From Parachlamydiales bacterium (lineage in GTDB: Bacteria; Chlamydiota; Chlamydiia; Chlamydiales; JABDDJ01), in assembly GCA_041671045.1 (NCBI GenBank), contig JBAZCF010000001.1, positions 1 through 64,000 on the forward strand: 64,000 bases of DNA. Direction: 5' to 3'. The notes under the pieces are model-generated. The model searched no databases. It saw only the letters and a list, made by a program, of their open reading frames with translations, and was not told the DNA's origin. Position 1 is the stretch's first letter, and every line of letters begins with the position of its first letter. The translations under genes and the position numbers were made by a program. Below, piece by piece: positions 1-9,665 of this stretch.

Positions 1-244
1 CTGCATGAGCAGGTGTTCCTGAGTTTAATACTGTAGTAGCTTGAGTGTTAGTGCGGACAGCTTGCTGCGGTACAGGTGGAAGGGGTTTAGCAGATGTAAT
101 TGGATTTGCGGCACTCGGTGCAATCGGATTTGTAGGACGTATTTGAACATTGGAAGTATGAGGAGCGGTATTTTCATTGATTACTGGGGGAGGATTAGTA
201 TTACCGCTTCTGAAAATCTGTAGTAGGCTGGATAACTTACCCAT
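1..244 (-). CDS. Partial unknown protein, Pro/Asn/Thr-rich N-terminus (runs off left edge)
   Basis: Reading leftwards from an ATG at 244 the frame stays open for 81 codons to the window edge, so this is the 5' part of a longer gene. A GGAG ribosome-binding site lies seven bases before the ATG. The protein starts MGKLSSLLQIFRSG and then becomes a low-complexity stretch rich in Pro, Asn, Ala and Thr (for example NPPPVINENTAPHT). No signal peptide or membrane segment is visible. Pro-rich disordered N-termini are common in secreted chlamydial proteins, but that is only a hint. No family is recognised. The opposite-strand frame over the same bases has no ribosome-binding site and is taken to be a shadow. 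Confidence 0.6.
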   Translation of the reverse strand, partial: MGKLSSLLQIFRSGNTNPPPVINENTAPHTSNVQIRPTNPIAPSAANPITSAKPLPPVPQQAVRTNTQATTVLNSGTPAHA

Positions 245-360
245 AAAGGCTCCAATTTATAATTTAAATTTGTTTATTAAATTAAGAATATACTAATTAT
301 TAGTTTCTTACAACTATATTTTGCATATACCTAGGAGCGGAAAATATTGCCGTATTATTA

Positions 361-1872
361 TTAAATAATAGAACATTTATAACTAAATGCTTCGAAAAGA
401 TGTAATGCGTTTAAATTCTCATCTGCAAGATCTGCAATAGTAAGTCCTACACGTAAAATGCGATCAGCAGCTCTGGCAGAAACTCCATGTTCTTCCATCG
501 CCATTTTTATGACCTGAAGGCATTCGTTATCTAGAGGGCAATACAAATGCAGGTCAGAGCGCGTCAGTGTAGCGTTGATTTTATTTTCCCCCTGTCGGGA
601 GTGTTGTTTTAGACGCGCTTTTTGTACTCTATTCCTAATTATAGCAGATGATTCATTTTCTGCACTTTCATGCATTTCTTTATAACTTACAGGTGGAACA
701 GTGATGTGGATATCAAAGCGATCCAGTAGGGGGCCGGAGATTTTGCCGGTATAGCGATGGCGTTGAGCTTCAGAATCTTTGCAGGCTTTGGAAGGATGAC
801 CATAATATCCACAAGGGCAGGGGTTCATCGCTGCAATGCAAATAAACTGGCTGGGATAAGTTACTTGTTGTCTGGCGCGGCTAATGGTGACGGATTTATC
901 TTCTAAAGGTTGTCTTAGAGCTTCAAGCACAGAACTACTGAACTCGGGCAATTCGTCGAGAAAAAGCACGCCGTGATGGGCGAGAGAAATTTCCCCTGGT
1001 TTAGGGTTTGATCCGCCTCCGACTAAGCCTGCATAACTTGTGGTATGATGAGGCGAGCGAAAAGGACGATGACGAAGCAGGCTAGAGCTTTGTTCTAGGA
1101 GCCTGGCCACAGAATGGATTTGTGTTACCTCCAATGCTTCAGATAATGATAATGGAGGTAAAATGCCGGGAAGGGCTTTTGCAAGCATGCTTTTTCCTGA
1201 TCCGGGAGGGCCATTGAATAAAATGTTATGTCCGCCGGCGGCGGCGATTTCGAGGGCTCTTTTTGCAGTTTCTTGCCCTTTGATAGAATTCATATCTACT
1301 AAGGGTTTTAGTGAATCTCCGGCAAAATTTTCCACTTTAGGGACTTTCGTTAATGTTCCTTTGAGAGTAAGGAAGGCGACGACATCCTTTAAAGAATGGC
1401 AGGAAAAAACATCAATGGAAGAGGCGCTTGCTTCATGGCTATTAGAGTGTGGAATTAGCACACCTTTTGCCTGTTTCTTTTGCGCAAGCAGTACTAAGGG
1501 AAGAATTCCTGCAATGGAACGGATATCACCGTTTAGGCTGAGTTCTCCTGCAATAAAGTAATTATCCAGTACGGAGACAGGCATTTGTCCCGTAGCGGCG
1601 ATGATGCCTAGGGCAATAGGAAGGTCGTAGCATGAGCCTTCCTTACGTAAATGCCCAGGAGCTAAATTGACAGTACAGTGGTAAGCACCGAGGGGATATC
1701 CGCAATTTTTAAGGGCAGTCAAGACACGATCTTTAGATTCTTTTACTGCAGAGTCAGGTAGGCCTACGATAACCAGGGTCGGTTTTTCTGTAGGCGTGAC
1801 GTCAACTTCAACGGTGACGGGAAGAGCCTCAAGGCCCCAAAGTGTAAAAGTTGCACATTTTGCTACAGGCAT
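361..1872 (-). CDS. comM: YifB/ComM-family Mg-chelatase-like AAA+ ATPase
   Basis: The 503 residues match the usual length of the family. The order is an N-terminal Lon-protease-like S5 fold domain (about 1-170), the Mg-chelatase AAA+ core with Walker A GPPGSGKS (221-228) and Walker B GVLFLDELPE (301-310), and the family signature MNPCPCGYYGH (about 349-359), which carries zinc-ligand cysteines. ComM proteins are helicase-like ATPases that drive branch migration during natural transformation in other bacteria; the role in chlamydiae is not established by this sequence. The gene stands alone, divergent from the repeat protein at 1991, with 118 bases between them that contain two short inverted repeats (ATCCTT/AAGGAT at 1878-1897 and a GGAGA/TCTCC hairpin further on). 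Confidence 0.93.
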   Translation of the reverse strand: MPVAKCATFTLWGLEALPVTVEVDVTPTEKPTLVIVGLPDSAVKESKDRVLTALKNCGYPLGAYHCTVNLAPGHLRKEGSCYDLPIALGIIAATGQMPVSVLDNYFIAGELSLNGDIRSIAGILPLVLLAQKKQAKGVLIPHSNSHEASASSIDVFSCHSLKDVVAFLTLKGTLTKVPKVENFAGDSLKPLVDMNSIKGQETAKRALEIAAAGGHNILFNGPPGSGKSMLAKALPGILPPLSLSEALEVTQIHSVARLLEQSSSLLRHRPFRSPHHTTSYAGLVGGGSNPKPGEISLAHHGVLFLDELPEFSSSVLEALRQPLEDKSVTISRARQQVTYPSQFICIAAMNPCPCGYYGHPSKACKDSEAQRHRYTGKISGPLLDRFDIHITVPPVSYKEMHESAENESSAIIRNRVQKARLKQHSRQGENKINATLTRSDLHLYCPLDNECLQVIKMAMEEHGVSARAADRILRVGLTIADLADENLNALHLFEAFSYKCSII

Positions 1873-1990
1873 GGCGTATCCTTAAAATAGGAAGGATATA
1901 GTAGTTTTTTGGTAGATGTTTGTCTAGTATGGAGAGGTGTTTCTCCTAGGAAGAAATAAATAATGTGCCTTTTAAAATGGTTTTAAGGGC

Positions 1991-3400
1991 ATGAAAAAAA
2001 TAAATTTCATAATAGTAATTCTCAGAGTATACTGTCAGCGCCTGTTAATTAAATTTCGGAAAGTAATGACAATAATATCCTCTTCTTCATTTTTAAACTT
2101 TGATACAGAAATAGATGGCCGATTTTTCTTAAGCTCTATTAAAAGCCTTATTCAATCAACAGATCAATATTACACAGTAAAAAATACCCAAGGGCAGCTT
2201 ACTTTTAGCGTTAAATATAATTGCAAAACAGGAAAAGCGTCCTGGGTTGGGAAAGAAGAACCAAAAGAAACTTACTATGTTTACAAGGTATACCAAATTT
2301 TAGCTGAGAATAAAATCCAATGTATAAATGACCTTTACATGGAATGTGTAGATACTCTTGTGGTCAAGATCATACTATCTATAGAAAAGTTGTTAGCATC
2401 GTGCATTTGCACATTGCCTTCTAGAAATATATTGGAAAGAAAAATTGAGGAACTCTCACCAGGTGATGAGCTAGCTTTGTGTAGTGGAATAATGTTTCAA
2501 GCCAGCTCATTAATTTCTTTTAGAATAGGCGAAAAAGTGCTGGTAAAAGCTGACGAGGGGGTAGCTATTTGCGGGGTAATAGCAAGCCAAGGTAAGTTCC
2601 CTCTCAGAATTGATTGTTCAAGTCCTAAAAAAAATAATATTAAGATCGTTGATTTTGAGAGGGTACAGGATTTGATTCTAGCAAGAGAATTTAACTTTGG
2701 CCATAAGGAATCAGGAATAGGCTTTAATCCTTTAAAGCTTGAAAAGGTCGACTTGTACGGCCTCTACGATATGTTTTATAAGACGATAATTCCTGCTAAA
2801 GATGCTTTAGAGAAGCGATTGGAAAAATTAGCCCCTGGAGATGTGGTTGTTTTACATTGTGGAAGTGTGCCGCTTGTGAATCCCTTTACTCCGTTTAGGA
2901 TAGGAGAAAAAGTATTGTTAAATACAGGTAATAATTCAGCTGTTTGCGGAATTGTTGCGGATACAGATTCTTCACTTAAAATAAATTGTTCGCGTGATGC
3001 GAGTATGCTCCCAAAAATCGTTGATTTTGCAATGGTGCGGCATCTCATCCTATCAAGGGAATTTAATTACAGCCAGTCGGTCATTTCGCCTCATGCCCTG
3101 GAAAGAAAAATTGAATATTTAACGAAGGGAGAGGAGATTGATTTACATGGATTACTTGCACCTCGCATCAACCCATTAGAACCTTTTAGGATAGGTGAGA
3201 AGATCCTTTTAAATATGGGTAATAGCTCTGCCATGTGTGGTGTGGTAGCTAGTAGCACCGATACCCTGCTTAAAATAGATTGTTCTTCTGAGAAGAAAAG
3301 TCTTTTCAAAACTATTAATTTATCAAGTGCGACGTATAACATCTTAGCCAGAGAAATTGACTTTGGACGTAAGAAGAGTATCATTGTTAGAATGAATTAA
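1991..3400 (+). CDS. Unknown protein with three ~92-residue internal repeats
   Basis: No known family is recognised. The 469-residue protein contains three tandem repeats beginning near residues 146, 271 and 368. Each follows the same plan: an L-E-R-K-I-E-x-L helix, a P-F-R-I-G-E-K-V/I-L-L segment, a cysteine-containing G-V-V-A strand, a K-I-D/N-C-S motif and a terminal I-L-A/S-R-E-F/I-N/D-F segment. The alternation suggests a beta-rich repeat domain with a helical linker; this is inference. The first 25 residues are hydrophobic and basic. An internal ATG at 2066, preceded by GGAAAG, would remove them and is an equally plausible start. There is no convincing signal peptide if the later start is used. 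The gene stands alone between divergent comM and convergent minus-strand genes. Confidence 0.7.
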   Translation: MKKINFIIVILRVYCQRLLIKFRKVMTIISSSSFLNFDTEIDGRFFLSSIKSLIQSTDQYYTVKNTQGQLTFSVKYNCKTGKASWVGKEEPKETYYVYKVYQILAENKIQCINDLYMECVDTLVVKIILSIEKLLASCICTLPSRNILERKIEELSPGDELALCSGIMFQASSLISFRIGEKVLVKADEGVAICGVIASQGKFPLRIDCSSPKKNNIKIVDFERVQDLILAREFNFGHKESGIGFNPLKLEKVDLYGLYDMFYKTIIPAKDALEKRLEKLAPGDVVVLHCGSVPLVNPFTPFRIGEKVLLNTGNNSAVCGIVADTDSSLKINCSRDASMLPKIVDFAMVRHLILSREFNYSQSVISPHALERKIEYLTKGEEIDLHGLLAPRINPLEPFRIGEKILLNMGNSSAMCGVVASSTDTLLKIDCSSEKKSLFKTINLSSATYNILAREIDFGRKKSIIVRMN

Positions 3401-3480
3401 ATGTCTTTAGCGTTAATAAAAACCTATTTTCATCATTTCCGGCGGTGTGTGACTTTTTCAGAGCTGCACCGCTGGTAGTT

Positions 3481-4086
3481 TCAGCTTTCTTTGAGAAGAG
3501 GGAAGGTTTCCATTTTTAAGAGCTTACCGTCCTCATATTCATAATAACGTTCTACTTCACCGTTAGGATAAAAGAGTTTTGTGATTCCGTGAAGCTTTCC
3601 TTGCTTATATGTAAGCTCGCTTTTTAATACGCCATCTTGGAAATAAAAGTATTGTATTCCATGCCACTGCCCTTTGGAATAGACTTGCCGGCTATAGATT
3701 CTTTGGCTTTCATAATACCAATTACAGCGGCCTTCTTGAAGTCCTTCTATGTACCAAGCATCGCTAATGACATGTCCTGAAGCAGTATAGAAGCGTGAGG
3801 GGCCGTGCAGCTTGCCGGACTTGTAATATTGGCGGCCTTTGGGTTTACCATCTGCATAGACTTGAAGATATTCGCCATCGAGGTTTTTATTTTTAATCCA
3901 TCCGTAAGCGTAGGGGGTAGGCCCTTGTGTGAATATTTCAAAATAATGGTCAGAAGACGGATGTTTGCCTCGCGTTTTATCTTTGGGAATAGTTAATGGA
4001 TGCCATTTTTCTTGATGATTTAGGCCAATATCTTTGTCTTCAATGGTATATTGGTTATTTTCAAAGCTATACCGTGGTAGGTTCAT
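3481..4086 (-). CDS. MORN-type (YwqK-like) repeat protein
   Basis: The protein has 201 residues. From about residue 60 to the end it consists of repeats of about 23 residues of the type Y-x-x-G-K-L-H-G-x-x-x-F-Y-x-x-G (seen as SGKLHGPSRFY, KGQWHGIQYFY, QGKLHGITKLFYPNG). These are the MORN_2 repeats found in YwqK antitoxin-like proteins and in many intracellular bacteria. The repeats form an extended beta sheet that usually binds proteins or lipids. The start codon overlaps the stop of the upstream MptE-like gene by four bases, so the two are translated together. The related gene at 7179-9665 carries the same kind of repeats fused to its C-terminus, which implies that this small protein works with the MptE-like protein. 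An antitoxin role is not supported here. Confidence 0.8.
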   Translation of the reverse strand: MNLPRYSFENNQYTIEDKDIGLNHQEKWHPLTIPKDKTRGKHPSSDHYFEIFTQGPTPYAYGWIKNKNLDGEYLQVYADGKPKGRQYYKSGKLHGPSRFYTASGHVISDAWYIEGLQEGRCNWYYESQRIYSRQVYSKGQWHGIQYFYFQDGVLKSELTYKQGKLHGITKLFYPNGEVERYYEYEDGKLLKMETFPLLKES

Positions 4087-6032
4087 GAGTTTTCCTCAAC
4101 AGAGGCGAGTGTTAATCCTAATTTCTGAAGCAGCTCGGGAGTGGGCATATCCCCCAGCTCTTTGGCTCGCCATGCGAGTTCGATGACACCGGCATTCACA
4201 CGTGCGACATCTTTTAGAAAATATAGTCTTTTTAAATTTAGTGCGACCCGTGCGAGTGATTTTTTCAATGGACTAAGCCTGCTTAAGCGTATACGGCGCA
4301 TCTCTATGTTTAATACACGGGCATAAACATTATTAAATAGATCGATAATGTATTGATAAGCTATTTCATCATTGAGTTCTGTTTCTGCCAATGCTGCACG
4401 GCCTGTTTGTAAGATGGCGGGTTCTTTTTGCTCGCGTTCGATACGCTCTTGGATAACTTTAGTTTCATTGATGAGGATGTTGAACTGATCGATGCATCGT
4501 TTAACGCTTTCATACATTTGTTTGACAAGCCCATCCACTCTTTCCTCAGTAACATCCGGCATAGAGCTGCCTTGGATTTCGGCGTGAATGCGGTTGTTGA
4601 TGTCGTACTGGCGGTTAAGGTGCTGTTCTGAAACTTCTTTGAGGGGGATGTTTGGAACGCCAGGAAAGCCTAGTCCAGCTTCTGAACTATTTATGAGAGT
4701 GATCCCAGGATTGTCTTTGGCAAACGCCCCAATCCAGTTGGATTCTGCAATCCATTTCCACAGGGTGTAAAGCGGCTCTCCGTTAATGTCTGTGCGCAAG
4801 ATGGCGTCTTTATCAAAATCACCCGTGCTTGTGAGTTCTTCTTTTGTGATGGAAACTTTGGATTCTATACCTGAAGCATAAGTTTGCATTCCTGAGTACC
4901 CTAGGTCCATCCCTACAAAGATGATGGGATTGCAACCTAATCTACTGGCAATTTGAAGGCAGAAATTAACGATATTGTGGCCTTCATCAATGTACTCGTC
5001 ATGCGGTATCTGCAGCTGTTCTTCAAACCAATCGGCAACGTCGTAACCTCCGGCGCCGGTAATATACAAGTGCGGGCCGTGAATTTTCCGAAAGGCTTGA
5101 TGCAATATGCGGTTGCGGTAGAAGAAGGGAACTTCGAATCCGCTGCTGGTGGACAACCTGTCAAGTTGAGTAGGGTTGGGATCGATACCACCACCGAAAT
5201 GGGGGAGAATTTGCTCATTGCTTAGGGCATTCAGGGCAGACCCCCCGGCGAAGATAACGGCATTTTCCCTAAGATTTTTAAGAAGAGGTAAAGCTTTATT
5301 GAGTGAAGGCCCTGCACCGCAAATGATAGCCGGAATGTCAGGCATTTTGCCGAACAATTTATTCCCTAGGTAGGAGTCCGCAAAGTATAGCTCATTGGCG
5401 TAGAAGTTCTTGAAAAAATTGGCTCCGAACCGCAGATATTCTTCGACTAATGCATTTTTTATGGAGGCATCATAGATGATCTTATGATGCAGTTCTTCCG
5501 TCAGTAGCTTTTGTGTTGTTTCATAAAGGGCTAGTGCTGAGACTTCCATTTGGGTATGGATATAGTTCCAATACATGGCATCGAATGTTTCCGAATCTTT
5601 TTCTAGGTCTTCAAAGTAATATAAAGCTGCTTGGGGATCTTTTAAGAATTTGCTTGCTATTTGGGTTTGTAGGAAGCTTTTGACAACAGCGAGATCATTT
5701 TCAAAGAAGACTACAGAGCGGGTGCGATCTTTTTTAAGCCAGGGTTTAAGGGCGTTGTAATAGTATCCCAAGCCAATTCCGAAAATATAAACGATATTTT
5801 TCTTTTCGAGACGAAGTTGATCTTTCCATTTTTCAGCTTCAGCTACTGCATCTTCTGGGGAATGATAATACCAGCTTTTCCCATCGGTTATACGCACTAG
5901 ATTCTCTTGCTCATTTCCTGTTTGGCAAAATTGGAGATCTGGATCTTCTCTGTAAGGGAGAAGGAATGCTTCTTTAGGATGTGTAGAAGCCCAAAGCTGG
6001 AGGTTCTTATGGAAAAGTTTTTCGTTATGCAT
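4083..6032 (-). CDS. MptE-like / motility-accessory-factor family (DUF115) protein
   Basis: The 649-residue protein carries the DUF115 core with the signature PAIICGAGPSLNKALP (about 233-248), followed by a glycine-rich GGSALNAL segment and GGGIDPNP. The family includes archaeal 6-hydroxymethylpterin pyrophosphokinase (MptE) and bacterial Maf proteins, which transfer nonulosonic acids to flagellin. The N-terminal region with IVYIFGIGLGYYYNAL resembles the Maf N-terminal domain. No flagellar genes are in the window, so a glycosyltransferase acting on another protein is the more natural guess. The gene is followed with a four-base overlap by a MORN-repeat gene, and a paralogue lies at 7179-9665. 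Whether it is catalytic cannot be told from the sequence. Confidence 0.82.
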   Translation of the reverse strand: MHNEKLFHKNLQLWASTHPKEAFLLPYREDPDLQFCQTGNEQENLVRITDGKSWYYHSPEDAVAEAEKWKDQLRLEKKNIVYIFGIGLGYYYNALKPWLKKDRTRSVVFFENDLAVVKSFLQTQIASKFLKDPQAALYYFEDLEKDSETFDAMYWNYIHTQMEVSALALYETTQKLLTEELHHKIIYDASIKNALVEEYLRFGANFFKNFYANELYFADSYLGNKLFGKMPDIPAIICGAGPSLNKALPLLKNLRENAVIFAGGSALNALSNEQILPHFGGGIDPNPTQLDRLSTSSGFEVPFFYRNRILHQAFRKIHGPHLYITGAGGYDVADWFEEQLQIPHDEYIDEGHNIVNFCLQIASRLGCNPIIFVGMDLGYSGMQTYASGIESKVSITKEELTSTGDFDKDAILRTDINGEPLYTLWKWIAESNWIGAFAKDNPGITLINSSEAGLGFPGVPNIPLKEVSEQHLNRQYDINNRIHAEIQGSSMPDVTEERVDGLVKQMYESVKRCIDQFNILINETKVIQERIEREQKEPAILQTGRAALAETELNDEIAYQYIIDLFNNVYARVLNIEMRRIRLSRLSPLKKSLARVALNLKRLYFLKDVARVNAGVIELAWRAKELGDMPTPELLQKLGLTLASVEENS

Positions 6033-6121
6033 GAGATTGGAAAGGTAAGTTAAATTTCAGAATACAACCAATGAGAATATTTTTCACATTCTGTTGCATC
6101 CGCCTAGAGATTAGAATGTAA

Positions 6122-7174
6122 TTAGGGGATTAATAGAATTTTTGCTTGATCAAGGATATAAGTACGTAATTTTGTAAGGGGAATAAGTAGGGTTGCTCGT
6201 GTAAGGCTGACTTTATAACAAATAATTGTATAGGCCATCCAAAAGAGCAATGAATAAAAATGGATTTGCTTTGTTGGAATGCTCACAGTGTAATTTTGAA
6301 TAAAGCTCTCTTTTATCTGGGATATTTCATCTTCTGCCAAACCATAGTAAAAGCCCATGAGCTGAAAAGAACAGAGTGTACGTGAGAATTCATGTGCAAT
6401 ATTTCCTATGGGTTTCCCTTGAGGGGAAATAGACTGGAAAACACTCAAGCTATCAATAAACTGTATGGATGGACTCCCTTCTTGATAGTAAATATTACTG
6501 ATGTTGCTATCACCGTGAACTACTCCAAGGGAAAAAGGTTGTTTGTATGCCTGGATGAGATGATGGGCAAAACCGGCTTTGAATTCTTCTAGTGTAAACG
6601 GAAACCATTCTGGATGTTCTTCTATATAGAGTGCAAAAATGCCGGCAATTTTATTTTCCTCTTCTTCTTGAATACTTTCTAGCTTATGTGACTGGTAAAG
6701 AAGCAAGGCGTTTAATTCAGAAAGGGCAGTTCCCACTTCTTTTGTTATCTCAAGAACTGAGAACAAGCTGATTTTCTTCTTTGCTAAGGCAGAAATGTAT
6801 CGCGTAATACTTTGGCCTTTTGCGGCCTCGATGGCGACGCATTGGTAATAGGCATTGTCGGCTTCATGTGCTTCAGAGTAAAACGGAAGAATAAGTTTTG
6901 AGTGTTCCAGGGGAAGCTTTTTTAATAAAGAACTGGAGGGATGCAGTAGATGTGCATATTCAAACTGCTGTTGGTCAATGACTTCAGATTTTGCAACAAA
7001 CAGGAGTGTATTATTCTGGTCAAAAATATGGTAATTGAAAGGACTTCCAAAGCCCCCATCACCGAAGTCGGCTGTATTATAAAAAGGCTTAATAATAGCT
7101 TTTAAAGCATTTTCTGGAAAAAACTGCATTAAAACTTTTTGAATGAATTTTTCTATCGTCTGTTGTGCATTCAT
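6122..7174 (-). CDS. Aminoglycoside-phosphotransferase-like small-molecule kinase
   Basis: The 350-residue protein has the choline/aminoglycoside kinase pattern: a catalytic loop GVVHGDSNISNIYY (about 219-232), in which His-Gly-Asp and Asn are the expected Brenner residues, followed by IQFIDSLSVF, in which Asp would bind metal. The N-lobe contains LLFVAKSEV, where the lysine may contact ATP. Substrates in this family range from choline and sugars to antibiotics and proteins, and nothing here selects among them. It ends 89 bases upstream of the MptE-like gene at 6032 and begins four bases after the stop of the second MptE-like gene at 7179, so it is probably in the same operon. A role in making or modifying the substrate of those proteins is inference. 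Confidence 0.72.
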   Translation of the reverse strand: MNAQQTIEKFIQKVLMQFFPENALKAIIKPFYNTADFGDGGFGSPFNYHIFDQNNTLLFVAKSEVIDQQQFEYAHLLHPSSSLLKKLPLEHSKLILPFYSEAHEADNAYYQCVAIEAAKGQSITRYISALAKKKISLFSVLEITKEVGTALSELNALLLYQSHKLESIQEEEENKIAGIFALYIEEHPEWFPFTLEEFKAGFAHHLIQAYKQPFSLGVVHGDSNISNIYYQEGSPSIQFIDSLSVFQSISPQGKPIGNIAHEFSRTLCSFQLMGFYYGLAEDEISQIKESFIQNYTVSIPTKQIHFYSLLFWMAYTIICYKVSLTRATLLIPLTKLRTYILDQAKILLIP

Positions 7175-7178
7175 AAGT

Positions 7179-9665
7179 CTATTTGCTCAATTGTTGTTGC
7201 ATTTTTGTTATCACCGCACTGATAGCTTGGGAGATTAAATGGATTTCATTTTCGATAGCCTGAGATTTTGCAGAAGTGTTTTCTAAGGATTCTCCCGTAT
7301 CTTTAGATGTCTCTGCAGATGCTGTCAATGTATTCCGTAACTTCAGGGTGCGCTGAAGAAAGGCCTGGGTGTGGGTTCCGAACTCTTGTTGGTAAGCAGG
7401 GATATGCCGAAGTTGTATGAGGATTCCCTTTAAGGCATTTTCTAAGAGAATAACTTGGGAAAGGAGCTGCTGCTTATAATCTTTTTGCTGATTAGAGTTT
7501 TTAGTAATAGACTTACCATTTTTATCCCAATTTTGGGCGGACAATACTTCTCCATTTTCATTATATCGGCATTCCCTGGCCAGTACACCATTAAAATGCC
7601 ATTCACGGGCTATTCCAATTGGGGTATCTTCCCGATATTCCGCTTGGAGTACAAGTTGTCCGCCCCTATTCCACACTTCTTCGTTTCCGTGCTTTTTCCC
7701 TTTTTGATAATGGAGTTTTCGGCTCAAAGAGCCATCATGATAATACAGTAGAATTTCACCATCGAAGAATCCATTTAGGTAGGGGATAATGGATTTTGGA
7801 GTACCGTCAGGGTAATAGGTTCTTAAAACTGTTCCATCAAAGATTTTCTTTTCATAACCATCCTGAGGTATATTCAAGGGAGGTAAATGGGGAGAGGCAA
7901 TCGCATTCGAGATCATTTTCCGGTTCGAATGGATAGCATCTAGAATCTGTTTTAAGCGATTCTCCTGAAGTGCAATCTTTTCCTTGAAATATACGCTTTC
8001 ACCTATCTCAGCCCTTAATGTCTCTAGGCGTAGAAAGGGGAGCTGGAGCTGCAGTTGAAGATAGTCGTCAAAGGTTTGAATAAGGTGGCGATATGCGGGC
8101 TCCTCGCTGATTTCTTGACCGCAGCTGAGTGGTAATTTTTCCCAGGCGCCATCGTTTTTATTTAGGGTTAGGGCTCCTTCGAGGGCCTTCTGGCAGTTTT
8201 CCAAGCTGGCATCAAATTGCAATAGTAAGTTGGAAAGTTCTTGAGTAGTTGCGTTGGTGCACCTTTTGGTGTTTTTAAGCAACGATTGCAATTTCTCATC
8301 AGGCGCGAAGTTTTCTTTACAGTAAGCTGAAAGAGTCTCCTGTAGGCTTTGATTAGGTATGCCATGAAAACCCAATCCCCCTTCAGTGCAATTGATAAAC
8401 GTGGTATCGGGGTAGTCTGCTTTTAACTTGCTATACCATAGCGATTCTAAGGTCCATTTCCAGAGTGTTTTAATGGGCTGACCATAGATATCTTTACGGA
8501 CAATAATCTCTTCATCTTCTGTTTTGGTTGTAAAGGAGGTAGCGGAAACCTGCGATGCTACACTTTGCAATCCTTTAGCGTAGGAGGAGTCGCTTGTATA
8601 TGCTAGATCTATTCCCACAAAAATAATGGGATTGCACCCGAGTTGAAGGGCTATAAACGTCGCGACATTAATGACGTTAAGCATCTCTTTATCTGTGGTG
8701 GAAGCAAAGTGGATTCCTAGCTGTTCATGAAACCAGTAGGGGATGGTAATACCCGGAGCAAAATTCATGAAGATTTTTTCGCCATGGACTAGGGAAATGG
8801 CCTGATGGTACATACGGTAATAGTAGATGAAGGGGACTTCCCATGCAGTGGAGGAAAGAATGCGATTGTAAAAAGAGGGATTGGGGTCTATGCCCACGCC
8901 CAAATGAGGTTGCACATTTCCGCTATTCAAGGCATTGATAGAGGTTCCTCCTCCGATGAGCAACGCGTTATCTTTAACGCCATTCAATAGGTGTCGATTG
9001 CGCGATAAGGAGGGACCTGCACCTGCAATAATAGCAGGAACTCCTTTGAAAGCGTTTAAAAAATTTGAGTAGTCTTTTGATTCCGGCAGGAGATAGAGAT
9101 TATGATAGAAATTATTCGTAAAGGCTTTAGAGGCTGCTTTATATTCCCGGGCATGTTCCTGAGACCGCAGCCAAATGAAGCGTGCCAATGCTTGAAGACT
9201 GGACGCCATCGCCTGATTTTTTTTGGGCATTGCCGCGAAGTGAAAGTTATATTTGGAGTTGGAAAGTGAAATTAGGTGGATAAAATGCCCCATTTCATCT
9301 TCCGTATTTCCAAAAAGAAGAAAAACCTGTTTATCATGTAAAAATTGAGTTGCCAGCTCAGTATTTAAAAAAGAGCCTAGGGAGTGGGGGCTGTCCTCTA
9401 CAAAAATGACAGTGCGGCTAGGGTTGCTTTCAAGCCAAGGTCTAAGGAGTTTATAGAGGGCGCCCTCTCCGATTCCATAGATAAGGAAGCATTGATGATG
9501 AGATGCTTGCAAAGAAGAATTCATGTTTTGAATTTCTGCAGAAGAATATTCGGTTAGCGGTGAAGAAGCTTCGAGTTTGGGAATATATTTATCAGCAGAA
9601 GGGAGCAGGCTTTTCCAAATCTCCCTATTCCTTTCAAAAAGGCCGGAACTCATAGAGGACGCCAA
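7179..9665 (-). CDS. MptE-like (DUF115) protein fused to MORN-type repeats
   Basis: This 828-residue protein is a second MptE-like/Maf-type protein. The core signature VPAIIAGAGPSLSRNRHL lies near residues 201-218, followed by LIGGGTSINALNSG and VGIDPNPSFYN. About 600-710 is a run of MORN_2-type repeats (DGEILLYYHDGSLSRK, KGKKHGNEEVWNRGG), and the last 110 residues are a predicted coiled coil. The paralogue at 4083-6032 has the same core, but its repeats are encoded by a separate overlapping gene (3481-4086). The fused and split arrangements together argue that core and repeats act as one unit. The start overlaps the preceding small gene by 16 bases. Function is inferred only at family level. 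Confidence 0.82.
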   Translation of the reverse strand: MASSMSSGLFERNREIWKSLLPSADKYIPKLEASSPLTEYSSAEIQNMNSSLQASHHQCFLIYGIGEGALYKLLRPWLESNPSRTVIFVEDSPHSLGSFLNTELATQFLHDKQVFLLFGNTEDEMGHFIHLISLSNSKYNFHFAAMPKKNQAMASSLQALARFIWLRSQEHAREYKAASKAFTNNFYHNLYLLPESKDYSNFLNAFKGVPAIIAGAGPSLSRNRHLLNGVKDNALLIGGGTSINALNSGNVQPHLGVGIDPNPSFYNRILSSTAWEVPFIYYYRMYHQAISLVHGEKIFMNFAPGITIPYWFHEQLGIHFASTTDKEMLNVINVATFIALQLGCNPIIFVGIDLAYTSDSSYAKGLQSVASQVSATSFTTKTEDEEIIVRKDIYGQPIKTLWKWTLESLWYSKLKADYPDTTFINCTEGGLGFHGIPNQSLQETLSAYCKENFAPDEKLQSLLKNTKRCTNATTQELSNLLLQFDASLENCQKALEGALTLNKNDGAWEKLPLSCGQEISEEPAYRHLIQTFDDYLQLQLQLPFLRLETLRAEIGESVYFKEKIALQENRLKQILDAIHSNRKMISNAIASPHLPPLNIPQDGYEKKIFDGTVLRTYYPDGTPKSIIPYLNGFFDGEILLYYHDGSLSRKLHYQKGKKHGNEEVWNRGGQLVLQAEYREDTPIGIAREWHFNGVLARECRYNENGEVLSAQNWDKNGKSITKNSNQQKDYKQQLLSQVILLENALKGILIQLRHIPAYQQEFGTHTQAFLQRTLKLRNTLTASAETSKDTGESLENTSAKSQAIENEIHLISQAISAVITKMQQQLSK

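Noticed and set aside
41..223. Plus-strand open frame of 60 codons
   Set aside because: It is the antisense of a better minus-strand frame that has a ribosome-binding site and stays open to the window edge.
1163..1561. Plus-strand frame of 132 codons inside comM
   Set aside because: Antisense shadow of a well-conserved ATPase gene; no ribosome-binding site.
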